Source of the DNA: Paracoccaceae bacterium
GTDB taxonomy: Bacteria > Pseudomonadota > Alphaproteobacteria > Rhodobacterales > Rhodobacteraceae
NCBI GenBank assembly: GCA_024763335.1
Contig: JANTFS010000007.1
Span: 1-32,961, forward strand
Reading direction: 5' to 3'
DNA length: 32,961 nucleotides
The notes under the pieces were generated by a model. That model ran no database searches. It saw only the letters and a list, made by a program, of their open reading frames with translations, and was not told where the DNA came from. Below are positions 23,478 through 31,007 of the stretch, in pieces (within the stretch, counting starts at the first letter, position 1; the number at the start of each line of letters is the position of its first letter). A program made the translations under genes and the position numbers.

Positions 23478-24134
23478 ATGGGACTGCGAATCAACGAGAC
23501 CGTTCCGAATTTTCACGCGACGACAGATCAGGGTGAAATCGACTTCCACGATTTCATCGGTGACAGTTACACCATCCTGTTTTCGCACCCGGCCGACTTC
23601 ACCCCGATCTGCACCACCGAATTCGGTGCCGTGGCCCAGCTCGCCGACGAGTGGGAAAAGCGTGGCGTGAAGGTGATCGGCCTGTCCGTCGACAGCGTCG
23701 AAGATCACGTGAAGTGGAAGAACGACATTTCGACCTTCGCCAAGGCGCCGGCGAAGTTCCCGATCATCGCCGACACCGATCTGGCGGTTTCCAAGGCGCT
23801 CGACATGCTTCCGGCTGACGCCTACCTGCCCGAGGGCAAAACCGCGGCCGACAGTGAAACCGTGCGGTCCGTCTTCATTTTCGGCCCGGACAAGAAGCTG
23901 CGTCTGAGCATGACCTACCCGATGTCGGTTGGCCGCAACTTCGCGGAAGTCCTGCGCGCGCTTGACGCTGTGATGGCGACCGACGGCACGGTGGTGCGCA
24001 CCCCGGCCAACTGGCAGCCGGGCCAGGATGTGATCGTCGCGCCGACGATGCCGACCGAAGAGGCCAAGGAGAAGTTTGGCGAGGTGAAGGAAATCTTCCC
24101 CTACCTGCGCTTCATGCACGACCCCAACAAGTGA
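23478..24134 (+). CDS. 1-Cys peroxiredoxin (Prx6-type)
   Basis: The 218-residue peroxidase carries the peroxidatic Cys45 in HPADFTPICTTEFG, the VIGLSVDS and YPMSVGRNF segments and the long C-terminal domain of the Prx6 group (NWQPGQDVIVAP). The motif has no resolving cysteine, as in 1-Cys enzymes. It reduces hydrogen peroxide and organic hydroperoxides in the cytoplasm. AGGAGG-like sequence lies before the ATG. It is a single-gene unit with its own promoter, an Irr-box-like operator and a strong terminator, divergent from the aldehyde dehydrogenase. Confidence 0.95.
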   Translation: MGLRINETVPNFHATTDQGEIDFHDFIGDSYTILFSHPADFTPICTTEFGAVAQLADEWEKRGVKVIGLSVDSVEDHVKWKNDISTFAKAPAKFPIIADTDLAVSKALDMLPADAYLPEGKTAADSETVRSVFIFGPDKKLRLSMTYPMSVGRNFAEVLRALDAVMATDGTVVRTPANWQPGQDVIVAPTMPTEEAKEKFGEVKEIFPYLRFMHDPNK

Positions 24135-24153
24135 GGCCGTGCCAAGGCGATCG

Positions 24154-24185
24154 GAAACCCCGCCTTCTGGCGGGGTTTCTTTTTT
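24154..24185 (+). terminator. Rho-independent terminator of the peroxiredoxin gene
   Basis: GAAACCCCGCC and GGCGGGGTTTC pair perfectly over 11 bp around TTCT and are followed by six T, 19 nt after the stop codon. The 114 nt from here to the fahA stop hold nothing recognisable. Confidence 0.93.
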
Positions 24186-24299
24186 GGCCTGCTGCGACGG
24201 TTCGAGCCGGGCAAGCCGGAGCCCGGATCGTGACTCAGGAGTTGGTCATCGCAATGCAGGGCCCGTGAGGGTCTGAACTGCCGGCGAAATCAGCGATGG

Positions 24300-25565
24300 T
24301 CAGCGCGCATACGGGTCCTTGAGTGCGGGCAGGATGGTGCCAGTGCACTCGCCAAACCCGATTCGGTAGCCATCGCCTCGTGCGGCGCCCTGCAAAGCAA
24401 GCGTGTCGCCATCCTCCAGGAAGCTGCGGGTTTCGCCGCCGTCCAGCGTGATCGGTTCCTTGCCGCCCCAGCTCAGCTCCAGAAGCGAGCCGCGGCTTTC
24501 CTTCACCGGCCCCGAAATCGTGCCCGAGCCGAGCAGATCGCCCACCCGCATCGGGCAGCCGCTGGTGGTGTGATGCGCCAGCTGCTGGGCGGCGGAATAA
24601 TACATCTCGCGGTAGTTGGTGCGCGTGATCGTCGTGGGCGCCTTGCCTTTGGGGGCGAGGGTGACAGACAGGTCGATGTCATAAAGCATAGGGCCCGGCT
24701 CTTCGAGATAGGGCAGGAGCGGGCGCTCGCGCGGTGGCGTCGAGGTGCGGAACGGCTCCAGCGCGGCCTTGGTGACGATCCACGGGCTGATCGAGGTGGC
24801 CGTGGCCTTGGCCTGAAAGGGGCCGAGCGGCTGGTATTCCCATGCCTGAATGTCGCGCGCCGACCAGTCGTTGAGCAGCACGTAGCCGAAGATCATGTCG
24901 TCGGCCTCCTGCACCGTCACCGGCCCCTGCGACGGCTGGCCGACGATCGCGCCCATCTCCAGCTCCAGATCAAAGCGCTTGCAGGGGGCGAAGCTGGGCA
25001 GTTCGGCATCGGGCGCCTTGATCTGCCCCCACGGGCGGCGCACCGGCGTGCCTGAGACAACCACCGATGACGCCCGCGCATTGTAGCCGATCGGGATCGA
25101 CAGCCAGTTCGGCGGAAGCGCGTTTTCGGGGCCGCGAAACATTGTGCCGACGTTGAACGCATGATGCTTGCCGGCATAGAAATCGGTGTATTCCGAGACG
25201 CGGAAGGGCATGTGCAGCGTCGCTTCCGACATCTTCACCGAATAGGTCGTGAGCGCGTCGCGCGTCGCCTCGTCGGCGCTTTCCGAGAGCATTTCGGTAA
25301 GCCGGGCGCGGTAGGCCGCCCAGGCTTCGGGGCCGAGCTCCATGAAATCGTTCCAGAATGGGGCGTCGAGCACATCCGCGTCCGCGTCGGCCCGCAGGAT
25401 GCCCGCCTCCTCGAGGCCGGTGGCGTCGATGATCCGGTCGCCGATCGCCACGCCGCAGCGCATCTCGCCGTCACCTGCGGAAAACACCCCATAGGGAAGG
25501 TTGTTGAGCGGAAAATCGGTTTCGGCGCTGTTGGCGCTCTCGATCCAGGATTTCGCAAGCGGCAT
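24300..25565 (-). CDS. fahA: Fumarylacetoacetase
   Basis: This 421-residue enzyme cleaves fumarylacetoacetate to fumarate and acetoacetate, the last step of tyrosine/homogentisate degradation. The metal and catalytic residues match mammalian FAH closely: Asp128, His135, Glu201, Glu203 and Asp233, within TDFYAGKHHAFNVGTMFRG, DLELEMG and LNDWSARDIQ. The full FAH length including the N-terminal SH3-like domain supports a true FahA rather than a generic FAH-fold hydrolase. AGGA lies before the ATG at 25565. It follows the metallo-hydrolase gene by 11 nt in an operon with hmgA; no maleylacetoacetate isomerase gene is present nearby. Confidence 0.96.
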   Translation of the reverse strand: MPLAKSWIESANSAETDFPLNNLPYGVFSAGDGEMRCGVAIGDRIIDATGLEEAGILRADADADVLDAPFWNDFMELGPEAWAAYRARLTEMLSESADEATRDALTTYSVKMSEATLHMPFRVSEYTDFYAGKHHAFNVGTMFRGPENALPPNWLSIPIGYNARASSVVVSGTPVRRPWGQIKAPDAELPSFAPCKRFDLELEMGAIVGQPSQGPVTVQEADDMIFGYVLLNDWSARDIQAWEYQPLGPFQAKATATSISPWIVTKAALEPFRTSTPPRERPLLPYLEEPGPMLYDIDLSVTLAPKGKAPTTITRTNYREMYYSAAQQLAHHTTSGCPMRVGDLLGSGTISGPVKESRGSLLELSWGGKEPITLDGGETRSFLEDGDTLALQGAARGDGYRIGFGECTGTILPALKDPYAR

Positions 25566-25576
25566 CGGGCGTCCTT

Positions 25577-26431
25577 TCATCCAAGCGGCAGGGTCAGGCC
25601 ATCGTGGCCGATGTGCAGCGGGCCCTGCCAATATCGGCTGGCCTCTGCCCGCCAGTCGGCCTCGGTATAGTCGGGATCGTCAACAGGGACGAGGTGATTG
25701 AGCGCGAGCGCCTTCACGCCTGCCTGAGCGGCGATGCGGCCAGCCTCGGCGGCGGGTGTGTGCGAGCGGAGCAGGTGGCGTTTGAGCCGGTCGTCGCCAT
25801 TGCCCACCCGGGCGCAGAGCGCATCGACCCCGGCGGAGAGCATCGCTTCATGCACGAGCAGGTCTGCGCCACGCGCGAAGCGGGCCATCTCTTCCATCGC
25901 GGCGGTATCGCCCGAGAGCGCGACGGAAACGCCGGGGGCGTCAAAGCGCAGGGCGAAACTTTCCTTGATCGGAGGGTGCACGTTCTTCATGGCGCGAACG
26001 GCGACCGATCCGAGCGAGAGTCCGTCTTCGGTGAGCAGGTCCAGCTTCGCCAAGGTTGCAAGGTCGGGCCGGCCCTCGTCACGGATGCGCAGGGCGATGT
26101 CGAAATCCATCGAGGCGAGGAAGCCGCGCCAGTAGTCGGCAAGCCCGTCCGGCCCCCAGATGGGAATGGGGCGCTTGAGGCCAGCGGTCCAGGCCGTGTG
26201 CAGGAGCGGGCCGAGCTCGAGGTAATGGTCCGAGTGCAGGTGGGTGATGAGAATGGCGTCAATGCCCGTGAGCGGCACACCCGCATCGCACAGGCCCCGG
26301 GTGACACCGAGCCCGGCATCGACGACGATGTTGAGCCCGGCCATGCGCAGGAGGATCGAGGTGGGCATCGGAGTGCCGGGCCGGATCGCCGGGCCGCCCT
26401 TGGTTCCCAGAAGGGTGACGCTGTCAGTCAT
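25577..26431 (-). CDS. Metallo-beta-lactamase-fold hydrolase in the homogentisate operon
   Basis: The 284-residue protein is a metallo-beta-lactamase-fold hydrolase of the RNase Z/arylsulfatase-like branch. Zinc ligands are visible: HLHSDH (His64, His66, Asp68, His69), a further His in KNVHPP, Asp in ALSGDT and His in LNHLVP. The ATG overlaps the hmgA stop (ATGA) and fahA follows 11 nt later, so it is expressed with homogentisate catabolism. A role there, for example opening a lactone or thioester side product, is inference; the known pathway does not need it, and no isomerase is encoded in its place. The protein does not resemble maleylacetoacetate isomerase. Confidence 0.85.
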   Translation of the reverse strand: MTDSVTLLGTKGGPAIRPGTPMPTSILLRMAGLNIVVDAGLGVTRGLCDAGVPLTGIDAILITHLHSDHYLELGPLLHTAWTAGLKRPIPIWGPDGLADYWRGFLASMDFDIALRIRDEGRPDLATLAKLDLLTEDGLSLGSVAVRAMKNVHPPIKESFALRFDAPGVSVALSGDTAAMEEMARFARGADLLVHEAMLSAGVDALCARVGNGDDRLKRHLLRSHTPAAEAGRIAAQAGVKALALNHLVPVDDPDYTEADWRAEASRYWQGPLHIGHDGLTLPLG

Positions 26432-27774
26432 TTCACGCCCGGCGTGCCGTCGAACTTCTTCTCCAGCCCGTCCCAGCACTCGATGTAGTCGTCCTGCAAC
26501 GGCGCTTGCGTGGCGGCGAAGGCCGTCAGGTGCTGCGGGAAGCGGGTCTCGAACATGAAACTCATGGTATTGTCGAGCTTGTGCGGTGCAAGCTCGGCAT
26601 TCGACGCCTTTTCGAAGGCGGGCGCGTCGGGCCCGTGCGGCAGCATCATGTTGTGAAGCGACACGCCGCCGGGCACGAAGCCCTGCGGCTTGGCGTCATA
26701 TTGGCCATAAATATTGCCCATGAACTCCGACATGATGTTCTTGTGATACCACGGCGGGCGGAAGGTATGCTCAGCTACCATCCAGCGTTCGCGAAACAGC
26801 ACGAAGTCGATATTCGCGGTGCCCTCCTGCCCGGAAGGCGCGGTGAGCACGGTAAAGATCGAGGGGTCTGGGTGATCGAACAGGATCGCGCCGACCGGGG
26901 AGTAGGTTGTGAGATCGTATTTCACCGGCGCGTAATTGCCATGCCACGCCACCACGTCGAGCGGGCTGTGGCCGATCTCGGTGCGGTGGAACTGGCCGCA
27001 CCACTTCACCGTCACCGTCGAGGGCACTTCGCGGTCTTCGAAAGCGGCGACGGGCGCGAGGAAATCGCGCGGATTGGCAAGGCAGTTGGCGCCGACGGGG
27101 CCGCGGTTGGGCAGATCGAACTTCTGGCCGTAATTCTCGCAGACGAAGCCGCGGGCGGGGCCTTCGACGATCTCGACGCGGAACACCATGCCGCGCGGCA
27201 GGATGGCGATTTCCTTCGGCGCGAGGTCAATCGTGCCAAGCTCGGTATGAAAGCGCAAAAGCCCCTGCTGGGGCACCACGAGCAGTTCGCTGTCGGCGGA
27301 GTAGAAGTAGTCGTCTTCCATCGAGCTGTTGGCGAGGTAGATATGCGTGGCCAGCCCGACTTGGGTGTTGACGTCGCCAGCCGTGGTCATCGTGCGCATG
27401 CCGGTGATGAAGGTGAGCGGTTCGTCGGAATGCGGCACCGGATCCCAGCGGTATTGCCCCAGCGAGATCACGTCCAGGTCGATGTTCGGCGCCGATTTCC
27501 AATCGGGCATGTCGATCTTTTCGAACCGGCCGGTGTGTTTGACCGAGGGGCGGATGCGGTAGCACCATGTGCGCTCGTTCTGGCCGCGCGGGGCGGTGAA
27601 GGCGGTGCCGGAAAGCTGTTCGGCATAGAGCCCGTAGTTGCACTTCTGCGGCGAGTTCTGCCCTTGGGGCAAGGCGTCGGGCAGGGCCTCGGTCTCGAAG
27701 TCATTGCCGAAGCCGGGCATGTAGCCGGGCGTAATGCCCATCAGGCTTTGAGCGCGCGTCATCTCGCGGGTCAT
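26428..27774 (-). CDS. hmgA: Homogentisate 1,2-dioxygenase
   Basis: HmgA opens the ring of homogentisate to maleylacetoacetate with non-haem iron. The 448-residue protein has the iron ligands His344, Glu350 and His380 in [14 protein letters not shown] and NMMLPHGPD; the 6- and 30-residue spacings equal those of the human enzyme (335, 341, 371). The conserved [12 protein letters not shown] lies at the N-terminus. GGGGAGA precedes the ATG at 27774; the open frame upstream is non-coding. It is the first gene of hmgA-hydrolase-fahA, with a four-base overlap into the second gene. Confidence 0.97.
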   Translation of the reverse strand: MTREMTRAQSLMGITPGYMPGFGNDFETEALPDALPQGQNSPQKCNYGLYAEQLSGTAFTAPRGQNERTWCYRIRPSVKHTGRFEKIDMPDWKSAPNIDLDVISLGQYRWDPVPHSDEPLTFITGMRTMTTAGDVNTQVGLATHIYLANSSMEDDYFYSADSELLVVPQQGLLRFHTELGTIDLAPKEIAILPRGMVFRVEIVEGPARGFVCENYGQKFDLPNRGPVGANCLANPRDFLAPVAAFEDREVPSTVTVKWCGQFHRTEIGHSPLDVVAWHGNYAPVKYDLTTYSPVGAILFDHPDPSIFTVLTAPSGQEGTANIDFVLFRERWMVAEHTFRPPWYHKNIMSEFMGNIYGQYDAKPQGFVPGGVSLHNMMLPHGPDAPAFEKASNAELAPHKLDNTMSFMFETRFPQHLTAFAATQAPLQDDYIECWDGLEKKFDGTPGVK

Positions 27775-27822
27775 GGCGTTTCTCCCCAATCTGGTCCAAC
27801 ATCCTGCCGCTGGCGCGAGTAT

Positions 27823-27838
27823 CGTTGCGGGTGCAACG
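27823..27838. promoter_or_regulatory. Palindromic operator candidate between hmgA and the DapB-like gene
   Basis: CGTTGC-GGGT-GCAACG is a perfect 6-bp inverted repeat in the 82-nt gap between the two divergent genes, about 50 nt before hmgA and 19 nt before the reductase. TTGC/GCAA half-sites are common for several repressor families. No regulator gene lies next to it, so the binding protein is unknown. Confidence 0.45.
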
Positions 27839-27856
27839 TAGTCAAGAAAAAGGGGC

Positions 27857-28633
27857 ATGACGATGTTGAGGATCTGCGTGGCAGGGGCGACGGGTTGGAC
27901 GGGAAGCGCGATTGCAGAGGCGGTGGCGACGGCAGAAGACATGGCGCTGGTGTCCTGCGTGGCGCGCCGCGCGGCGGGAAGCGAGATTCATGGCGCGCCC
28001 TGTTTTGCCACCGTCGAACAGGCGCTGGGCGGTCCTGAGTTCGATGTGTTGATCGACTACACGGCGCCCGGCGCGATCAGGGCCCACACCCAAGCTGCCG
28101 TCACCGCGGGGCGGGCGGTGGTCGTCGGCACGTCTGGGCTCACCGCGGCCGACTATGACGAGATCGACACTGCAGCGCGCGCGGCGGGCGTTGGTGTCGT
28201 GGCCTCGGGCAATTTCGCGCTGACGGCGGCCTTGATGACCCGCTTCTCGCTCATGGCGGCCGAGCATCTCGACTGGTTCGAGATCCTCGACTACGCCAAG
28301 CCCGGCAAGATCGACGCCCCCACGGGCACGGCGCGGGAACTGGCCGAGCGCATTGGCGAGGTGAAGCAGCCTGCGTTCGAGGTGGATCCTGCGAGCGTGA
28401 AGGGCGAGCCGGGTCTGCGGGGCGGTACTGTGAACGGTGTGCAGGTTCACAGCCTGCGCCTGCCCAGCTATTCCGCGACGGTCACCAGCACCTTTGCCCA
28501 CGGCAATTCGAGGCTCACGATCACCCATGACGCTGGCCAGGATGCGACGATCTATGCCGATGGAACGCTTCTCGCCGTGCGCAGGGTGATGGAGATCCAC
28601 GGACTGGTGCGGGGGCTCGACAACCTGCTGTGA
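27857..28633 (+). CDS. DapB-like (dihydrodipicolinate reductase family) oxidoreductase
   Basis: The 258-residue protein has a Rossmann GATGWTG motif (residues 10-16), GTSGLT and [10 protein letters not shown] blocks, and a C-terminal domain like DapB. At the active site DapB normally reads HHRHKxDAPSGTA; here the aligned stretch is [13 protein letters not shown] (147-159), so Lys151 and the DAPTGT loop remain but the catalytic His pair is replaced. It is therefore probably a paralogue with another substrate and not the lysine-pathway enzyme. GGGG precedes the ATG; a second ATG two codons on is possible. It is divergent from hmgA across a palindrome. Confidence 0.78.
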   Translation: MTMLRICVAGATGWTGSAIAEAVATAEDMALVSCVARRAAGSEIHGAPCFATVEQALGGPEFDVLIDYTAPGAIRAHTQAAVTAGRAVVVGTSGLTAADYDEIDTAARAAGVGVVASGNFALTAALMTRFSLMAAEHLDWFEILDYAKPGKIDAPTGTARELAERIGEVKQPAFEVDPASVKGEPGLRGGTVNGVQVHSLRLPSYSATVTSTFAHGNSRLTITHDAGQDATIYADGTLLAVRRVMEIHGLVRGLDNLL

Positions 28634-28681
28634 ACGGGGCACGCCGTCTGCCCGAACAGAAAACCCATACAATTGTTCCGG

Positions 28682-28710
28682 GTAAGTCCCTCTTAATCTC
28701 CACGCGCTAT
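28682..28710 (+). promoter_or_regulatory. CtrA-like box and -10 upstream of motB
   Basis: GTAA-N7-TTAA (28682-28696) matches the CtrA consensus TTAA-N7-TTAA at seven of eight fixed bases and occupies the -35 position. Nine bases later comes GCTAT (28706-28710) as the -10. Transcription would start about 25 nt before the motB ATG. The layout is the same as upstream of flgE. Confidence 0.6.
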
Positions 28711-28742
28711 CCCTGTTCGTGGGTGAAATGAGAGGTGGTGGG

Positions 28743-29576
28743 ATGAGCGCGCAGTCAAATGCGCCCATCATCATCAAGAGGGTGAAAAAGGGCGGTGGCG
28801 AGGGCCATCACGGCGGGGCCTGGAAAGTGGCCTATGCCGACTTCGTGACCGCCATGATGGCCTTCTTCATGTTGATGTGGCTTCTGAACGCAACAACGGA
28901 AAAGCAGCGCAAGGGGATAGCGGACTATTTCAGCCCGACCATTCCGGTCATGCGCGCGTCGGGCGGTGGTGATGGCGCCTTCGGCGGTGACAGTGTCTTC
29001 ACCGATGAAACCATGGCACATACCGGGCATGGCGGCGTGCCCAACCCGGCCGTCGACGAGGAAAATGACAGCGCTCAAGGCGGTCGAAATGTCGATGCGG
29101 CCACGGAGCAGCAGGTGCTCGAAGAGATCGAGGAGGTTCTCACCGGCAATTCCGGCGAGAGCATGGCCAGTGATCTGGCGCGTCGCCACGTGGTGACCGA
29201 ACTCACCGATGCCGGGCTGGTGATCGAGCTGTTTGACCTTGAAGGCGAGCCGCTGTTCGGGCCGGAAGATGCCGAGCCCACCCCGGTGATGCGGGATCTG
29301 GTGGAAATGCTCACCGCAGTGCTTGATCTTGTGCGCAACGGGATTGCTGTTGAGGGCTATGTTGCGGCACAGCCGGTTGTCATGGCCCACAACACTGCTT
29401 GGGAACTGTCGGGCGACAGGGCGAGCCGGGTTCGCAAGATGTTGGAAACGGCCGGTGTCGCGCCGGAGCGCCTGCAACGGGTGACCGGACATGCCGATCG
29501 CAACCCCGCGGCACGCAACCCGATGGCGGTGCGCAACAACCGGATCGAGTTGGTGCTGCTGAGATCGAAGCGCTGA
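28743..29576 (+). CDS. motB: Flagellar motor stator protein MotB
   Basis: MotB pairs with MotA to form the proton-driven stator and anchors it to peptidoglycan. The 277-residue protein has a cytoplasmic start, one membrane helix (~28-50) with the proton-binding Asp33 in YADFVTAMMAFF, a linker, and an OmpA-like domain (~150-277) with WELSGDRA (Arg226) and VTGHADRNP. The usual GHTD that binds diaminopimelate reads GYVA here, so the key Asp is missing at residue 208. I chose the ATG at 28743 downstream of GAGAGG. MotA is not in the window. flgE follows with its own promoter-like sequence. Confidence 0.93.
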   Translation: MSAQSNAPIIIKRVKKGGGEGHHGGAWKVAYADFVTAMMAFFMLMWLLNATTEKQRKGIADYFSPTIPVMRASGGGDGAFGGDSVFTDETMAHTGHGGVPNPAVDEENDSAQGGRNVDAATEQQVLEEIEEVLTGNSGESMASDLARRHVVTELTDAGLVIELFDLEGEPLFGPEDAEPTPVMRDLVEMLTAVLDLVRNGIAVEGYVAAQPVVMAHNTAWELSGDRASRVRKMLETAGVAPERLQRVTGHADRNPAARNPMAVRNNRIELVLLRSKR

Positions 29577-29598
29577 AACGAGCAAACAATTTTAGTCA

Positions 29599-29627
29599 TT
29601 AGTCTGGCGTTAAGCCGTGGGCGCTAT
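29599..29627 (+). promoter_or_regulatory. CtrA-like box and -10 upstream of flgE
   Basis: TTAG-N7-TTAA (29599-29613) matches the CtrA consensus at seven of eight fixed bases, followed after nine bases by GCTAT (29623-29627). Downstream it shares CTGTT with the motB promoter at the same offset. The start would lie about 30 nt before the flgE ATG. Confidence 0.6.
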
Positions 29628-29664
29628 GGCTGTTGCACAAAGGGTTGCAGCAGAAAGGCGCACC

Positions 29665-30981
29665 ATGACGATTTCCTCCTCACTCAGTGCCGGTGTGGCT
29701 GGCCTCAACGCCAATGCAACCCGGCTTGCAACAATTTCCGACAACATCTCGAACTCATCGACCTACGGGTACAAACGGTCGACGGCAGATTTCCAGGCGC
29801 TTGTCGTCGGCGGCATGAACGGTGCGGGAATACAGCCCGCTGGCGGCGTGCGGGCGACAACGCAAAGATTGATCGATGAGCACGGCCCGCTGATCTCCAC
29901 ATCCAACCCGACAGACATTTCGGTATCTGGCCGCGGCTTGCTGCCCGTGATCAATGAGGCCTATCTCGACCTTGAGGGTGAGGATCGGCCGATGCTGGTG
30001 ACCACAACGGGGTCTTTCCGCACCGACCAGGACGGAAATCTCAAGACGGAAACGGGGCTCGTCCTGTTGGGCTGGCCAGCCGATGCCGATGGAAATGTCA
30101 ACACCTACCCGCGCGATACGGTCACGGCATTGGAGCCGGTCCGAGTGCAGGTGAACCAGCAGTCCGGGGATCCGACGACCCGGATGAACTTTGGCGTCAA
30201 CCTGCCGGCAACCGATACAGAATTCGGAGCAACCGGCGATGAATTGCCGCTGTCAATCGAGTATTTCGGCAACCTCGGCACGTCCGAGACCCTCAACGTA
30301 GCTTTCACGCCTTCGGTGCCGGCCGCGGATGGTGATCCACCCACCAACACCTGGACGATGGCGATTCGCGATACGGCCTCAGCCGGGGCATTGGTCGGCG
30401 AATACACCCTTGTTTTCGATGACAGCCGGGCCAATGGCGGGACGCTTGCCTCGGTCACGGTGGTATCGGGTGGAGCCTACGATGCCAGCAACGGCACGCT
30501 CGACCTAGCGGTTGGGGGCGGGCCGATGGAAATGACCATCGGCAAGATCGGCGATCCGAACGGGCTCACACAATTGTCCGATAGTTTTGCACCGGTCTCG
30601 ATCAGCAAGGATGGCTCGCCGGTTGGCAATCTGACCTCGGTCGAGATCGATGTGAACGGCTACGTGACCGCGACCTATGACACCGGGTTCACCCGCACGA
30701 TCTATCAGGTGCCACTTGTCGACGTCCCGAACCCGAACGGCATGATCTCGCATTCGAACCAGACCTATCAGGTGTCGCCGCAATCGGGGTCGTTCTTCCT
30801 CTGGGATGCGGGCGACGGACCCACGGGTGAGGTGATCGGCTTCACGCGCGAAGGGTCAACCACCGACGTGGCCGGCGAACTCACCAACCTGATTCAGACC
30901 CAAAGAGCCTATTCTTCGAATGCAAAGGTCATCCAGACGGTCGATGAGATGTTGCAGGAGACGACCAACATCAAACGCTGA
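29665..30981 (+). CDS. flgE: Flagellar hook protein FlgE
   Basis: FlgE forms the curved hook of the flagellum and is exported by the flagellar type III system. The 438-residue protein has the rod/hook N-terminal motif (SAGVAGLNANATRLATISDN with ISNSSTYGYKRS) and the C-terminal GELTNLIQTQRAYSSNAKVIQTVDEMLQ segment, here given in part, that together form the D0 coiled coil. The middle (~150-370) is the variable hook domain, with several Asp/Gly-rich loops. No signal peptide is present, as expected. AAAGG lies seven bases before the ATG at 29665. flgK follows after 26 nt and is probably cotranscribed. Confidence 0.94.
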   Translation: MTISSSLSAGVAGLNANATRLATISDNISNSSTYGYKRSTADFQALVVGGMNGAGIQPAGGVRATTQRLIDEHGPLISTSNPTDISVSGRGLLPVINEAYLDLEGEDRPMLVTTTGSFRTDQDGNLKTETGLVLLGWPADADGNVNTYPRDTVTALEPVRVQVNQQSGDPTTRMNFGVNLPATDTEFGATGDELPLSIEYFGNLGTSETLNVAFTPSVPAADGDPPTNTWTMAIRDTASAGALVGEYTLVFDDSRANGGTLASVTVVSGGAYDASNGTLDLAVGGGPMEMTIGKIGDPNGLTQLSDSFAPVSISKDGSPVGNLTSVEIDVNGYVTATYDTGFTRTIYQVPLVDVPNPNGMISHSNQTYQVSPQSGSFFLWDAGDGPTGEVIGFTREGSTTDVAGELTNLIQTQRAYSSNAKVIQTVDEMLQETTNIKR

Positions 30982-31007
30982 TCCCGGGCCATGCCAGGAG
31001 GTAACAG

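Noticed and set aside
26506-28038. A 510-codon open frame on the plus strand opposite hmgA
   Set aside because: It is the mirror of a highly conserved hmgA gene; the product is Arg/His/Gly-rich without any domain, as expected from antisense frames in GC-rich DNA. The same holds for the 568-codon frame opposite ftsK at 7152-8858.
28638-28651. A sigma-54-like GG-N10-GC pattern upstream of motB
   Set aside because: Only the dinucleotide spacing fits (GGCAC...CTGC); it lies about 90 nt from the ATG, directly after the dapB-like stop codon, and the CtrA-like promoter explains motB better.
28651-28682. Hairpin CCCGAACA/TGTTCCGGG after the DapB-like gene
   Set aside because: It has one bulge, a long loop and no T tract, so I could not support it as a terminator.
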